From Microbacterium murale (GTDB taxonomy: Bacteria; Actinomycetota; Actinomycetes; Actinomycetales; Microbacteriaceae), in assembly GCF_030815955.1 (NCBI RefSeq), contig NZ_JAUSXK010000001.1, positions 1,302,001 to 1,366,000 of the forward strand: a stretch of DNA of 64,000 nt, given 5' to 3'. The translations under genes and the position numbers were made by a program. This document shows, piece after piece, positions 1-8,249 of this stretch; the stretch's first letter is position 1; every line of letters begins with the position of its first letter. A model generated the notes under the pieces. The model searched no databases, was not told where the DNA came from, and was given only the letters and a program-made list of their open reading frames with translations.

Positions 1-4
1 TCGT

Positions 5-28
5 CTAGATGAGTGAGTCCGATTGGGT
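5..28. repeat. Left terminal inverted repeat flanking the DUF222/HNH gene
   Basis: This 24-bp segment is the reverse complement of 1618-1641 with 23 of 24 bases identical; the only difference is T24 against C. The first 19 bases (CTAGATGAGTGAGTCCGAT) match perfectly. The pair encloses exactly one gene, the DUF222/HNH protein. Only four bases of the window lie outside it, so a target duplication cannot be assessed. Confidence 0.7.
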
Positions 29-187
29 TCAGTGGTCGTGGGTGATGAGTGAGCGCTTTGGCGGGTGCGTTGGTGAGATGCCCCGCCCGGATGCGATGAG
101 GTGACGGTGTGGCGAGCCAATTAGACCCATCCACCTAGGGGCGGGCGCTCAGGTTCGCCGTGCTCAGAGGGCCGTCGGCCGCAACGA

Positions 188-1519
188 TCAGAAGGGTGCT
201 TCGGATGGCATGCGGTCGGCGACGTCGTCGAGGGTGACGTATGTGGCGACGCCCGGTGGGCGATCGACGTAGATCCTGCCGGTGGGGCTGGTCCATTCCA
301 GCACGCCACCGCCGAGTTGTCGCACCTTCCATGGCGTCTGATGCTTCGTCACATGATGTCGGCGGCAGAAATCGGCCAGATTGGCGACGGTCGTCGCACC
401 ACCGTGCGCATGATCGATCGTGTGATCGTCGTCGCACAGCCTTGCCACCAGTCGGCATCCGGGGAACCTGCAGCGCCGATCTCTGGCTCGCAGATACCGA
501 CGCATCTCGGACGAGGGGCGATATCTGTCGACTCCGAGCACCATCCCCGACGCCGGATGCGTGAAGACTCGATCGAAACCGGGAGCGTTGCCGACCAGGA
601 TCCGCGCGGTCGCAGGATCGACCGGGCCGACGCCCTCCAGATGCGCGGGAGAAGCGATCTCGTCAGGGTCGGTCAGGCTCAGCGCCGGGACCGTGATGTC
701 GATGTGCGCGCGGATCTCTCCGAGCAGCCCGTCTTCGGTCTCATGCCCGGTAGGAGTGCCCGTGAGGATCAGATCGGCGAGCAGATCGAACCGCAGTTGA
801 TTCATCGACCTCTCGTCTGCGAAGTCATCCGCCACGGCATCCGCCGGAGCACCACCGCACTCCTTCGCGAGCCGCGCGTTCTCCGCCTTGACCTTCAGGC
901 CCATCTGCGTCGCCCTGTCGTGCATGCCGTTGACGATCGCGCTCGGTCCGAACATCGTGAGTTCGCTCATGCCGTCGTCGCGCCCGCGCACCCACGCTCC
1001 GCGCTTCTCGCGCGCTTCGCGATGCCGCTCAGCGAACGAGGTCGCGCGGAAGAGCTCGGCCGTCTGCGCGGCGAACGGACGCAGCCTGTTCGGGGATTCG
1101 ACCTCGGCGCGCGCGACCACAATCGCTTCGTAACGCGCCCTGTTCTCAGCATCCTCGATCTGCTCACCGGCATCCATGATGACCCGCACATGGACCTGCG
1201 AGATGTGACCCGCGGCGAACGATGCCGCCGTCACAGGAAAGCACTCCTGAAGCATTGCAGCGGCGCCTATGTGCGACTCGATCGTCCGATCGCTCAACCG
1301 CAGCGCGGAACCGATCTCGGTCGCGATCGCTCGCTGCGACATCTCCCGCGAATCGACAGAGTCGAACGGCTCATCATCAGCGATGCGCGAAGCCGTCGCC
1401 AACAGCGCCGACTTCGTCGCCATCAACTGGTTGATCGTCTGTTCCACCGACGAGAGCGTCGTGACGACGTCTTCGAGCAGCGCGTTCAGCACCGGAGAAG
1501 TCATCGTCGAAATGTTCAT
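188..1519 (-). CDS. DUF222 / HNH endonuclease domain protein (13E12 repeat family type)
   Basis: The 443-aa protein has the usual actinobacterial layout of a helical N-terminal DUF222 region (about residues 10-300) followed by a C-terminal HNH nuclease. The HNH is intact: C350 and C355 with C385 and H388/H389 form the zinc knuckle, and DHTIDH (365-370) carries the metal-binding histidines. The likely activity is metal-dependent DNA cleavage; no member of this group has a well-established biological role. The start at 1519 has no Shine-Dalgarno and ATG 1504 is an alternative. The gene stands alone inside a pair of 24-bp inverted repeats, which suggests it moves as a cassette like the mycobacterial 13E12 repeats. 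The domain assignment is firm; the function is inference. Confidence 0.88.
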   Translation of the reverse strand: MNISTMTSPVLNALLEDVVTTLSSVEQTINQLMATKSALLATASRIADDEPFDSVDSREMSQRAIATEIGSALRLSDRTIESHIGAAAMLQECFPVTAASFAAGHISQVHVRVIMDAGEQIEDAENRARYEAIVVARAEVESPNRLRPFAAQTAELFRATSFAERHREAREKRGAWVRGRDDGMSELTMFGPSAIVNGMHDRATQMGLKVKAENARLAKECGGAPADAVADDFADERSMNQLRFDLLADLILTGTPTGHETEDGLLGEIRAHIDITVPALSLTDPDEIASPAHLEGVGPVDPATARILVGNAPGFDRVFTHPASGMVLGVDRYRPSSEMRRYLRARDRRCRFPGCRLVARLCDDDHTIDHAHGGATTVANLADFCRRHHVTKHQTPWKVRQLGGGVLEWTSPTGRIYVDRPPGVATYVTLDDVADRMPSEAPF

Positions 1520-1617
1520 ATATACATTGAACTACTGGCCTCAGACATTCGTTCATAGTTATGAGAATTGACACCACGGTTCTACTCAGATGTTCTGTGG
1601 GTTCTCATCAAGAGTTG

Positions 1618-1641
1618 ACCCGATCGGACTCACTCATCTAG
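1618..1641. repeat. Right terminal inverted repeat flanking the DUF222/HNH gene
   Basis: Inverted copy of positions 5-28 (23/24 identical). It lies in the 184-bp gap between the HNH gene start and the P450 start, about 100 bp upstream of the HNH start codon. The two repeats define a 1637-bp unit. Confidence 0.7.
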
Positions 1642-1703
1642 CACAAAGGATCGAACCGCGCTTCCCCCTGGAATTTCGGTTCTGCTTCCTGCACCGTTGC
1701 GGC

Positions 1704-2999
1704 ATGAGCAATCTTCTTCGCGATGACTCGGTCTCCATCCTCACCCGCGGCTACGACTTCGGTGCGCATATCTGGCGCAGGGTGCAGGCAGGTGCGCGGT
1801 CGGCGCCCATGCGACTGCTCGGTGACGAGGCGATCCTCGTGCGCGGCGCGGAAGGCGTCGAGCTCTTCTACGACCAACGTCTCATCGGGCGCCACGGCGC
1901 CATGCCCGCGATCGTGCAGGAGACGCTCTTCGGACACGGATCGGTGCACAGCCTGGACAGTGAAGAGCACCACCATCGCAAGGCGACGTTCGTCGATGTC
2001 GCCTATGAGGACGCACAGGTCGAACGGCTGGCGCCGCTTCTCGATCGCGAGTGGCAGGGCGAACTAAGCGCCTGGGTCGATGGCACCAGCGACCGCTCCG
2101 CCTACGATGCGGCGGTCGGCGCGTTCGGAAGGTCGATCATGAGATGGGCGGGGCTGCCAGGCACTCCCGCCGCGAAGACGAGGTGGGCAGCGAGGCTCGC
2201 GCAGATCGTCGACGGCTTCGGGGCGCCCTACTCCCCCGGATTCGTGCTCGCCTGGCTGAACAGGGGCTGGTCGGACCGGCACGCCGAGAGACTTGTCGAG
2301 GCCGTTCGCGCGAGCACGCTCTCGGCCGAGGCCGGGACGGCGTTGTACGAGTGGTCTTGGCACCGGGACCGCGATGGCGCACTGCTGCCGGCCCGCCTCG
2401 CGGGCATCGAGCTGCAGAACAGCATCCGCCCGATGATCGCTGTCGCGCGCTTCGTCGCATTCGCCGCGAAAGAGCTGCACGATCGTCCCGAATGGCGCAC
2501 GCGCATCGCAGACGAAACCGCAGAACGCGGCACGCTGGTCGGCGGAATTCTCGCCACCGCGTTCGCCCAGGAGGTCCGCCGCACCTCACCTTTCGTGCCG
2601 ATGCTGCCGGGATGGGCCCTCGAAGATGTCGAACTGGACGGCGAGCGCGTGCCGGCGGGCGGGCGCGTGGTGCTCGACATCCTCGGAACGAACACGGATG
2701 CTCGATCCTGGGCGTCACCGGACGACTTCAACCCCGACCGGTTCGTGGACGTCGAAGACTATGAGGCGCTGAAGGTGTTCATCCCGCATGGTGGCGCAGA
2801 TGTCGAGACGGGACATCGCTGCCCGGGCGAGAAGCTGGCGATCACGGGGCTCACCGCGGCCATCGCTGCCATGAGCGATCCTCGTGTGACGATCTCCGGT
2901 GAGGGACTCGACGTGAATCGTCGGCGTCTGCCGACCAAGCCCGCCTCCGGCGGCCGGGTGCGAGCCGCTGGGGCAACATCGCGGTGCCCTTTCCACTAG
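1704..2999 (+). CDS. CYP152-family cytochrome P450 (fatty-acid peroxygenase/decarboxylase type)
   Basis: This 431-aa P450 belongs to the H2O2-using CYP152 group (Bacillus BS-beta, OleT), soluble enzymes that hydroxylate or decarboxylate fatty acids without a reductase partner. The heme ligand is C373 in GHRCPGE. R242-P243 in NSIRPM is the family's carboxylate-binding pair, at exactly the BS-beta numbering. The segment around H82 (GSVHSLDSEEHHHRK) aligns with the OleT region whose His85 is linked to decarboxylation; BS-beta has Gln there. An in-frame extension reaches back to 1590, but ATG 1704 starts the conserved MSNLLRDDSV N-terminus. Neither neighbour is an electron-transfer gene, as expected for a peroxygenase. 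It ends at 2999, directly abutting the convergent GH84 gene. The family is near certain; the product type is open. Confidence 0.9.
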   Translation: MSNLLRDDSVSILTRGYDFGAHIWRRVQAGARSAPMRLLGDEAILVRGAEGVELFYDQRLIGRHGAMPAIVQETLFGHGSVHSLDSEEHHHRKATFVDVAYEDAQVERLAPLLDREWQGELSAWVDGTSDRSAYDAAVGAFGRSIMRWAGLPGTPAAKTRWAARLAQIVDGFGAPYSPGFVLAWLNRGWSDRHAERLVEAVRASTLSAEAGTALYEWSWHRDRDGALLPARLAGIELQNSIRPMIAVARFVAFAAKELHDRPEWRTRIADETAERGTLVGGILATAFAQEVRRTSPFVPMLPGWALEDVELDGERVPAGGRVVLDILGTNTDARSWASPDDFNPDRFVDVEDYEALKVFIPHGGADVETGHRCPGEKLAITGLTAAIAAMSDPRVTISGEGLDVNRRRLPTKPASGGRVRAAGATSRCPFH

Positions 3000-4574
3000 T
3001 CAGACGCTGGAGCGCTTGAGCACCTGACGCACGAACTCCGGAATCACATCGACACCGACCTTGGCCTTGTGCGCCTCGGCCCGTGCCAGCGCCGCCGCGG
3101 TGTCCGTGGCTGTGGATCCGGCATGTCCCTCGTGCAGGTCCAGCGCGATCAGGCCTGCCGCCGCCATGTCCACCGCAGCACGCAGCCACGGCTCCAATGA
3201 GCGAGCCGGCTCCGCCGATGTGTCGACGTCCGCGAGCGCCCGCCACTGCTCCAGACGCATCCGCAGTTCGGCCGCGTTCGAAGCCGATTCGAGCGCCCGA
3301 TCCGCCGCATCAGCGAGCGACTGGTCCATCGGCGCCGACGGCGGCCACGACGACAGCGTCCGCACCAGCGGTGCGAGCGCGTCGGCCCGGGGTCCGGCGA
3401 CCACCTGCAGCGCGGCCTTCGCGGATCGTGCGGCAACGTAGCCGGCGGGGTTCCAGGCCCAGTCGGCGAACGACGCGATACCGAACCCACCCGGCACATA
3501 CTCGACCATCGGGTTCGACCACGCGCCGTGCAGGACTGACCCGGCGACCTCCGTCGTGCGTCCAAGCAGCGGCCCGAGGAACGCACGCCCTCGGTCGAAG
3601 TCGTTCACCGGGAAGTTGTCCCACAGAAGCAGCCGATCACCGAAGACCTCGGCCGCGGCATCGATGTCCTGCCGGGTGATCTCGCCCACGACGATGTCGG
3701 CGCCCGTCCACCAGACCAGCACGCTATCGGGCAGTCCAGCGGCGAACGCGGTGCGATACTCCGACGCCGCCGTCCCGGCATAGTCCATCGGCACCACCAG
3801 AAGGTGTCCGTCGGAGAGGTGCGAGCCCACAGCATCCTGGAACCGTCTGATCGTGAGAGCGTGTGCCTCACCCAGTGCAGCGTCGTCCTCCCCGAACCGC
3901 GCCTTGTCACGCTCGTGCACGGGCGTCGGCGGCACGTCATCGAAGAGCAGGGCTACGTCGGGGATACCGGCATCGAGCAGTTGCCGCGCCTTGCTCGCGA
4001 GAAGCTCATGCTCAGCATCGTCCGCAAACACCATCGATCCCGCTGGATGCAATGCCACCACAACGTCGACGCCATGCTTCGCCCCTTCTTCGGCAAGGTC
4101 GACGAGCCTCGTCAGGTCCTCCGAAGGGTACGGCTCGCGCCACCGCTCGCGGTGGAACGGATCATCCTTCGGCGCGTACACGTAGGAGTTGAGCTTCAAC
4201 CGCCCCGCGAAAGCCACCGCAGCGAGACGCTCGGCGTGCGACCACGGCTCGCCGTAGAAACCCTCGATGATCCCTCGCCGCGCGAGCACCGGCGCATCGT
4301 CGATCGCAATGTCCGGCACCTGTCCATCGTGAAGTCGCGCGAGTTCATCCAACGTGACTCTGGCGTACCGGAATCCACGCGCGTCAGCGGCGCGCACGGT
4401 GGCACGGCCGCCCCGCACCTCGACGTGATACCCCTCGGGCGCGACGCCCGGCTGCGGCACTTCGACGAGGTCGGAGAGCACCGCTGCCAGTGCGCGACCA
4501 CCGCCGTGCACTTCACCTCGCTGCGGCCGGGGGATCAACGGGAGGTCGAGGAGTTCGGTGTCGTCATCGCGCAC
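3000..4574 (-). CDS. GH84-family beta-N-acetylglucosaminidase (O-GlcNAcase/hyaluronidase-like)
   Basis: The 524-aa protein has an N-terminal beta-N-acetylhexosaminidase-like domain (about 1-95) and a GH84 catalytic barrel. RRGIIEGFYGEPW (99-111), LNSYVYAPKDDPFHRERW (128-145) and the tandem acids D212-D213 in FDDVPP are the GH84 signatures; the two Asp are the catalytic pair of substrate-assisted hydrolysis. It would release terminal beta-GlcNAc from glycans or glycopeptides. No signal peptide is visible, so it probably acts in the cytoplasm on imported oligosaccharides. It is shorter than clostridial NagJ, lacking carbohydrate-binding and cohesin modules. It is divergent from the GH36-like gene and shares a promoter region holding a LacI-type operator, tying it to the mannosidase/ROK operon. 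Confidence 0.88.
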   Translation of the reverse strand: MRDDDTELLDLPLIPRPQRGEVHGGGRALAAVLSDLVEVPQPGVAPEGYHVEVRGGRATVRAADARGFRYARVTLDELARLHDGQVPDIAIDDAPVLARRGIIEGFYGEPWSHAERLAAVAFAGRLKLNSYVYAPKDDPFHRERWREPYPSEDLTRLVDLAEEGAKHGVDVVVALHPAGSMVFADDAEHELLASKARQLLDAGIPDVALLFDDVPPTPVHERDKARFGEDDAALGEAHALTIRRFQDAVGSHLSDGHLLVVPMDYAGTAASEYRTAFAAGLPDSVLVWWTGADIVVGEITRQDIDAAAEVFGDRLLLWDNFPVNDFDRGRAFLGPLLGRTTEVAGSVLHGAWSNPMVEYVPGGFGIASFADWAWNPAGYVAARSAKAALQVVAGPRADALAPLVRTLSSWPPSAPMDQSLADAADRALESASNAAELRMRLEQWRALADVDTSAEPARSLEPWLRAAVDMAAAGLIALDLHEGHAGSTATDTAAALARAEAHKAKVGVDVIPEFVRQVLKRSSV

Positions 4575-4594
4575 AGTGGCACGCTACTCGATCC

Positions 4595-4611
4595 TGGGAA
4601 CGTTGTCATAT
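4595..4611. promoter_or_regulatory. LacI-type operator in the divergent GH84 / GH36-like promoter
   Basis: TGGGAACGTTGTCATAT has the GAACGTT core of LacI-family sites and differs at only two of 17 positions from 9324-9340. It overlaps both a plus-strand -10 candidate (TATAAC, 4609-4614) and a minus-strand -10 candidate (TATGAC, 4610-4605), so one bound repressor could close both promoters. The presumed regulator is the LacI protein encoded at 8246. Confidence 0.65.
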
Positions 4612-4623
4612 AACCTGGGGTGC

Positions 4624-6405
4624 ATGAGTTCTGCTCCCTCGCTGACGAGCGATCCTGATCGCTGCACGATCAAGGGAGAGACCTACTCCCTCTCCTGGCG
4701 AACCGGGGCGAACGGGATCACCCGCTCGCCCTACTTCGAATTCTCCGGCGCCGACAGCGACCGGTGGATGCGGCTGAGCGCGCTGTCGAGCGCACACACA
4801 CGTACCGCGCGCGACGAGGCCATGCAGATCGCTGAGCCGCAGGTGCGCACCGAGCCGGATGCGATCGTAGTCACCGTGCACACGGAATCGCCCGTCTGGC
4901 AGGAGCACGATCTCGAACTGCGCTGCACGGCGGACTCGGTCGAGATCACGATGCTCGTCACGGGTGGCGGCGAACTCACCGACGTCACGATCCTCGGCGG
5001 CGACGGCATCCTGCCGACCGGCGCGGCCGGCACCTTCCGCTCCGGTTTCGATGCGCGCTCCCTCTATGTGCCGAGCCCGACCGAACCCGTCGCCTTCGTG
5101 CGCCCGATCTGGTCGGCCGCGTCACTAGGGGTGGTGGGCGACGCCGACCCCGGCCGACTGAACGGCATCTTCTCCCCGCCCCCGCTTCTGCTGGCATTCG
5201 GCCGCTCACCCGCCACCGATGCGTTCACCCCCGGCGAAGGCCCTTGGCTCGCTGCGTGGCTGCGCGCGCCAGTGGAACTGCTGCGATTCACTGCCATGCG
5301 CTTCGATCCGGTCGACGATGGCGCACTGCTGCACCTGGCGTTCGAAGGCCACACTCCGGTCGACGGCACGTGGCGCTCTCCGACCGTCGTGCTTCGTCCG
5401 GTCGCCGCCCCTGCAGCCGCGCTGGCGGAGTACCGCGCCGACCTCTTCGACACCGGATGCGCACCTGCCCCGGCGAAGCACGTGCGACCGTGGTGGCTCG
5501 AGCCGATCTTCTGCGGCTGGGGTGCGCAGGTCGCCCGCGGTGGCGCACCGGCACCCGATCTGTGCCGGCAGGAGATCTACGACGACTTCCTCGGCACACT
5601 CCACGCCGCATCACTCGATCCGGGGACCATCGTCATCGACGACCGGTGGCAGAAGCAGTACGGCACGGCGGAACCGGACACCGACGCCTGGCCCGACATG
5701 CGCGGCTGGATCGCCAGACAGCACGCCGGGGGGCGGCGCGTGCTGCTCTGGTGGAAGGCATGGGACCCGGCCGGACTCCCCGCCGACGAGTGCGTGACGG
5801 ATGCCGCAGGCAGACCCATCGCGGTCGACCCTGGCAGCCCCGCCTACCTCGCACGGCTCGACGCGATCGTCGAGCGCCTGCTGTCGGCCGACGGGCTCGA
5901 CGCCGACGGTTTCAAGGTCGACTTCACGCAGCGCACACCAAGCGGAACCATGCTGCGCTCGGCTCCCGACAGCGACGGCGTCTGGGGGATCGCGGCGCTG
6001 CACCGGCTCGTCGGACGCCTGCACACGGCCGCCACCGGCATCAAGGACGACGCCCTGATCATCACGCACACCGTGCATCCGGCGTTCGGCGACATCTCCG
6101 ACATGATCCGCACCAACGACGTGCTCGAGCACGACACCACCGGCGAGCCGGTCTCGGTCGCAGCCCAGCTGCGCGCGCGGCACGAGATCGTCGCGGCGAC
6201 GCTTCCGGAGCATCCGGTCGACACGGACCAGTGGCCGATGCCGAACCGTGAGGAGTGGCTCGACTACGCCAGGTCGCAGGGGCAGTACGGTGTTCCTGCG
6301 CTCTACTACCTGGAGCGCGTCGGTGAGAGCGACGAGCCGATCGACATCGAGCATCTCGCCGAAGTGGGCCGGCTGTGGGATCGGTATCGGGAGACGCTGA
6401 GATGA
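4624..6405 (+). CDS. GH36-like (clan GH-D) glycoside hydrolase, alpha-galactosidase/N-acetylgalactosaminidase-like
   Basis: The 593-aa protein has an N-terminal beta-sandwich (about 1-290) followed by a (beta/alpha)8 barrel. IVIDDRWQ (barrel start), RVLLWWKAW and DGFKVDF match GH36/GH27 barrels, where the Asp of K-x-D is the nucleophile; the later MIRTNDVLEHD segment is a candidate for the acid/base Asp. The likely reaction is retaining hydrolysis of an alpha-galactoside or alpha-N-acetylgalactosaminide, but the sugar cannot be read from sequence. There is no signal peptide. ATG 4624 is chosen over an upstream in-frame ATG that would run into the divergent GH84 gene. Its stop overlaps the start of the next gene (ATGA), the first of four ATGA/GTGA couplings in this operon. 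Confidence 0.75.
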   Translation: MSSAPSLTSDPDRCTIKGETYSLSWRTGANGITRSPYFEFSGADSDRWMRLSALSSAHTRTARDEAMQIAEPQVRTEPDAIVVTVHTESPVWQEHDLELRCTADSVEITMLVTGGGELTDVTILGGDGILPTGAAGTFRSGFDARSLYVPSPTEPVAFVRPIWSAASLGVVGDADPGRLNGIFSPPPLLLAFGRSPATDAFTPGEGPWLAAWLRAPVELLRFTAMRFDPVDDGALLHLAFEGHTPVDGTWRSPTVVLRPVAAPAAALAEYRADLFDTGCAPAPAKHVRPWWLEPIFCGWGAQVARGGAPAPDLCRQEIYDDFLGTLHAASLDPGTIVIDDRWQKQYGTAEPDTDAWPDMRGWIARQHAGGRRVLLWWKAWDPAGLPADECVTDAAGRPIAVDPGSPAYLARLDAIVERLLSADGLDADGFKVDFTQRTPSGTMLRSAPDSDGVWGIAALHRLVGRLHTAATGIKDDALIITHTVHPAFGDISDMIRTNDVLEHDTTGEPVSVAAQLRARHEIVAATLPEHPVDTDQWPMPNREEWLDYARSQGQYGVPALYYLERVGESDEPIDIEHLAEVGRLWDRYRETLR

Positions 6406-8249
6406 CGGCGACGGAGATCGCACGGGGCGTGTGGCGGATCGCTGACACCTGTCACGTCTACCTCCTTGTCGATCCCGATGCCCCGGATGTCGAACGCGAC
6501 GCCGTCGCCATCGACTTCGGTTCCGGCCTCGCGCTCGAGCACCTCGACGAACTCGGCATCCGCCGCATCACGGATGTGCTCATGACCCACCATCATCGCG
6601 ATCAGGGCCAAGGCCTCCCTCTGGCAGTCGAGCACGGCGCGCGCATCCACGTACCGCCGGTGGAGCGCGAGTTGTTCGACAGCGTCGAGACGATGTGGGA
6701 GGGCCGCCCGCTCGACAACGACTACAACCTGCGTCAGGACCGCTTCTCCCTGCTCAGTTCGGTGCCGGTGCATGCCGTCGTGCCCGAGTACCGAGACCTG
6801 AATGTCTCAGGCGTCAGCCTGCGCGTCATCCCCACGCCCGGCCACACGATCGGCTCCGTGAGCTACCTGCTCGCACGCGACGGCGATGTCATCGCCTTCA
6901 CGGGCGACCTCATCTACGCGCCGGGCAAGGTGTGGTCGCTCGCGGCGACGCAGTGGTCGTACACGCAGAACGAGGGTCCGGGGATGACGGTGCTCAGTGC
7001 GCGGATGCTGGCCCGCGAGGGCGTCACGCACCTCGCGCCCTCGCACGGCGAGCTGATGGAGGAGGCGCCGACAGCGCTCGATCGCCTCGCGGAGACGATG
7101 CAGGAATACGTCGACTCACGGCGCTCCTACCCCTGGGATCTGCTCGCGCGTCTAGACGACCCGTATGTCGCGCTCTCGCCCCATCTGCTCATGAATCGCA
7201 CGTCGATGTCGTGCTCCTACGTCGTGCTGTCCGAGACGGGTGAGGCCCTGATCATCGACTACGGATACGACATGACGACCGGCCTCGTCCCCAGCCAGGA
7301 GCGCGCAGCCCGCCGGCCGTGGCTCGCATCACTGCCCGCCCTTCGTCGCAACCACGGCGTGACACGCATCACCGTCGCCCTGCCGACCCACTATCACGAC
7401 GACCACATCGCCGGCATGCCGCTGCTGCGCGACGTCGAGGGCACCGAGCTGTGGATCCCCGAGAACGTGGCACCGACCATGGCCGACCCCTGGCTCGAGG
7501 ATCTGCCGTGCCAGTGGTACGACCCGATCACCGCCGACCGGGTGCTGCCGCTCGATGAACCCTTCACCTGGAACGAGTACACGTTCACCGCGCATGCGCA
7601 GCCGGGACATACGCTCTACGCCGTGGCGTACTCACTGGAGATCGACGACCTCGTCGTCGTCTTCACCGGCGACCAGCAGGAGGGCCTGGGAGGCCGCGAC
7701 GGCCGTCGGGACATCATGAACTACCAGTACCGGAACCTGTTCCGCCTGGGCGACTACTCCCGAAGCGCCGCGCTGTACCGCCGCCTCGGGCCAGGCTTGA
7801 TGGCGAGTGGCCACTGGGAGCCGCGCTGGGTGGATGCGGCGTACCTCGACTATCTCGATGAGTCGGGGCGACTCGTCGACGATCTGCACGAGCGACTGCT
7901 GCCGCTCGAGGAGATCTCGATAGGCCCGGACGGACAGGCGGCACGCATCACGCCCTACCGCGGAGAAGCTGTGGTCGGCACCGAGATCGAGTACTCGGTG
8001 CGCGTGCGCAACCCCCTGGGCGAGCGGGCAGCGACCAGGGTCCGGATGGTGTTGCCGGTAGGCTGGCGCTCGTCCCGGTCCGAGATCGATCTCGACCTCG
8101 GACCCAGCGAGGAGGCATCCGTGCAACTTACCGTGACACCGTCCTCGGCGGGCAGGCGGCAGCGCCTCGCGATCGACGTCACGATCGGATCGCTGCGCCT
8201 CGGCCAGCACGCGGAGGCCCTGCTCGACGTGCGGGATGCCCACGCATGA
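6402..8249 (+). CDS. Tandem metallo-beta-lactamase-fold hydrolase with C-terminal beta-domain
   Basis: The 615-aa protein contains two complete MBL folds in one chain. Domain 1 (about 1-245) has H63-x-H65-x-D67-Q68, so the last residue of the HxHxDH metal motif is Gln; its other ligands H148 (PGHT), D169 (TGD) and H215 are present. Domain 2 (about 265-480) is canonical: H330-x-H332-x-D334-H335, H403, D424 and H471. Residues 515-615 look like a beta-sandwich. Domain 2 is the likely dinuclear-zinc catalytic unit; domain 1 may be altered or structural. The substrate is unknown; context suggests an ester, lactone or amide in a glycan breakdown product. It is coupled to both neighbours by 4-bp overlaps. 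It was not recognised as a described enzyme. Confidence 0.75.
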   Translation: MTATEIARGVWRIADTCHVYLLVDPDAPDVERDAVAIDFGSGLALEHLDELGIRRITDVLMTHHHRDQGQGLPLAVEHGARIHVPPVERELFDSVETMWEGRPLDNDYNLRQDRFSLLSSVPVHAVVPEYRDLNVSGVSLRVIPTPGHTIGSVSYLLARDGDVIAFTGDLIYAPGKVWSLAATQWSYTQNEGPGMTVLSARMLAREGVTHLAPSHGELMEEAPTALDRLAETMQEYVDSRRSYPWDLLARLDDPYVALSPHLLMNRTSMSCSYVVLSETGEALIIDYGYDMTTGLVPSQERAARRPWLASLPALRRNHGVTRITVALPTHYHDDHIAGMPLLRDVEGTELWIPENVAPTMADPWLEDLPCQWYDPITADRVLPLDEPFTWNEYTFTAHAQPGHTLYAVAYSLEIDDLVVVFTGDQQEGLGGRDGRRDIMNYQYRNLFRLGDYSRSAALYRRLGPGLMASGHWEPRWVDAAYLDYLDESGRLVDDLHERLLPLEEISIGPDGQAARITPYRGEAVVGTEIEYSVRVRNPLGERAATRVRMVLPVGWRSSRSEIDLDLGPSEEASVQLTVTPSSAGRRQRLAIDVTIGSLRLGQHAEALLDVRDAHA

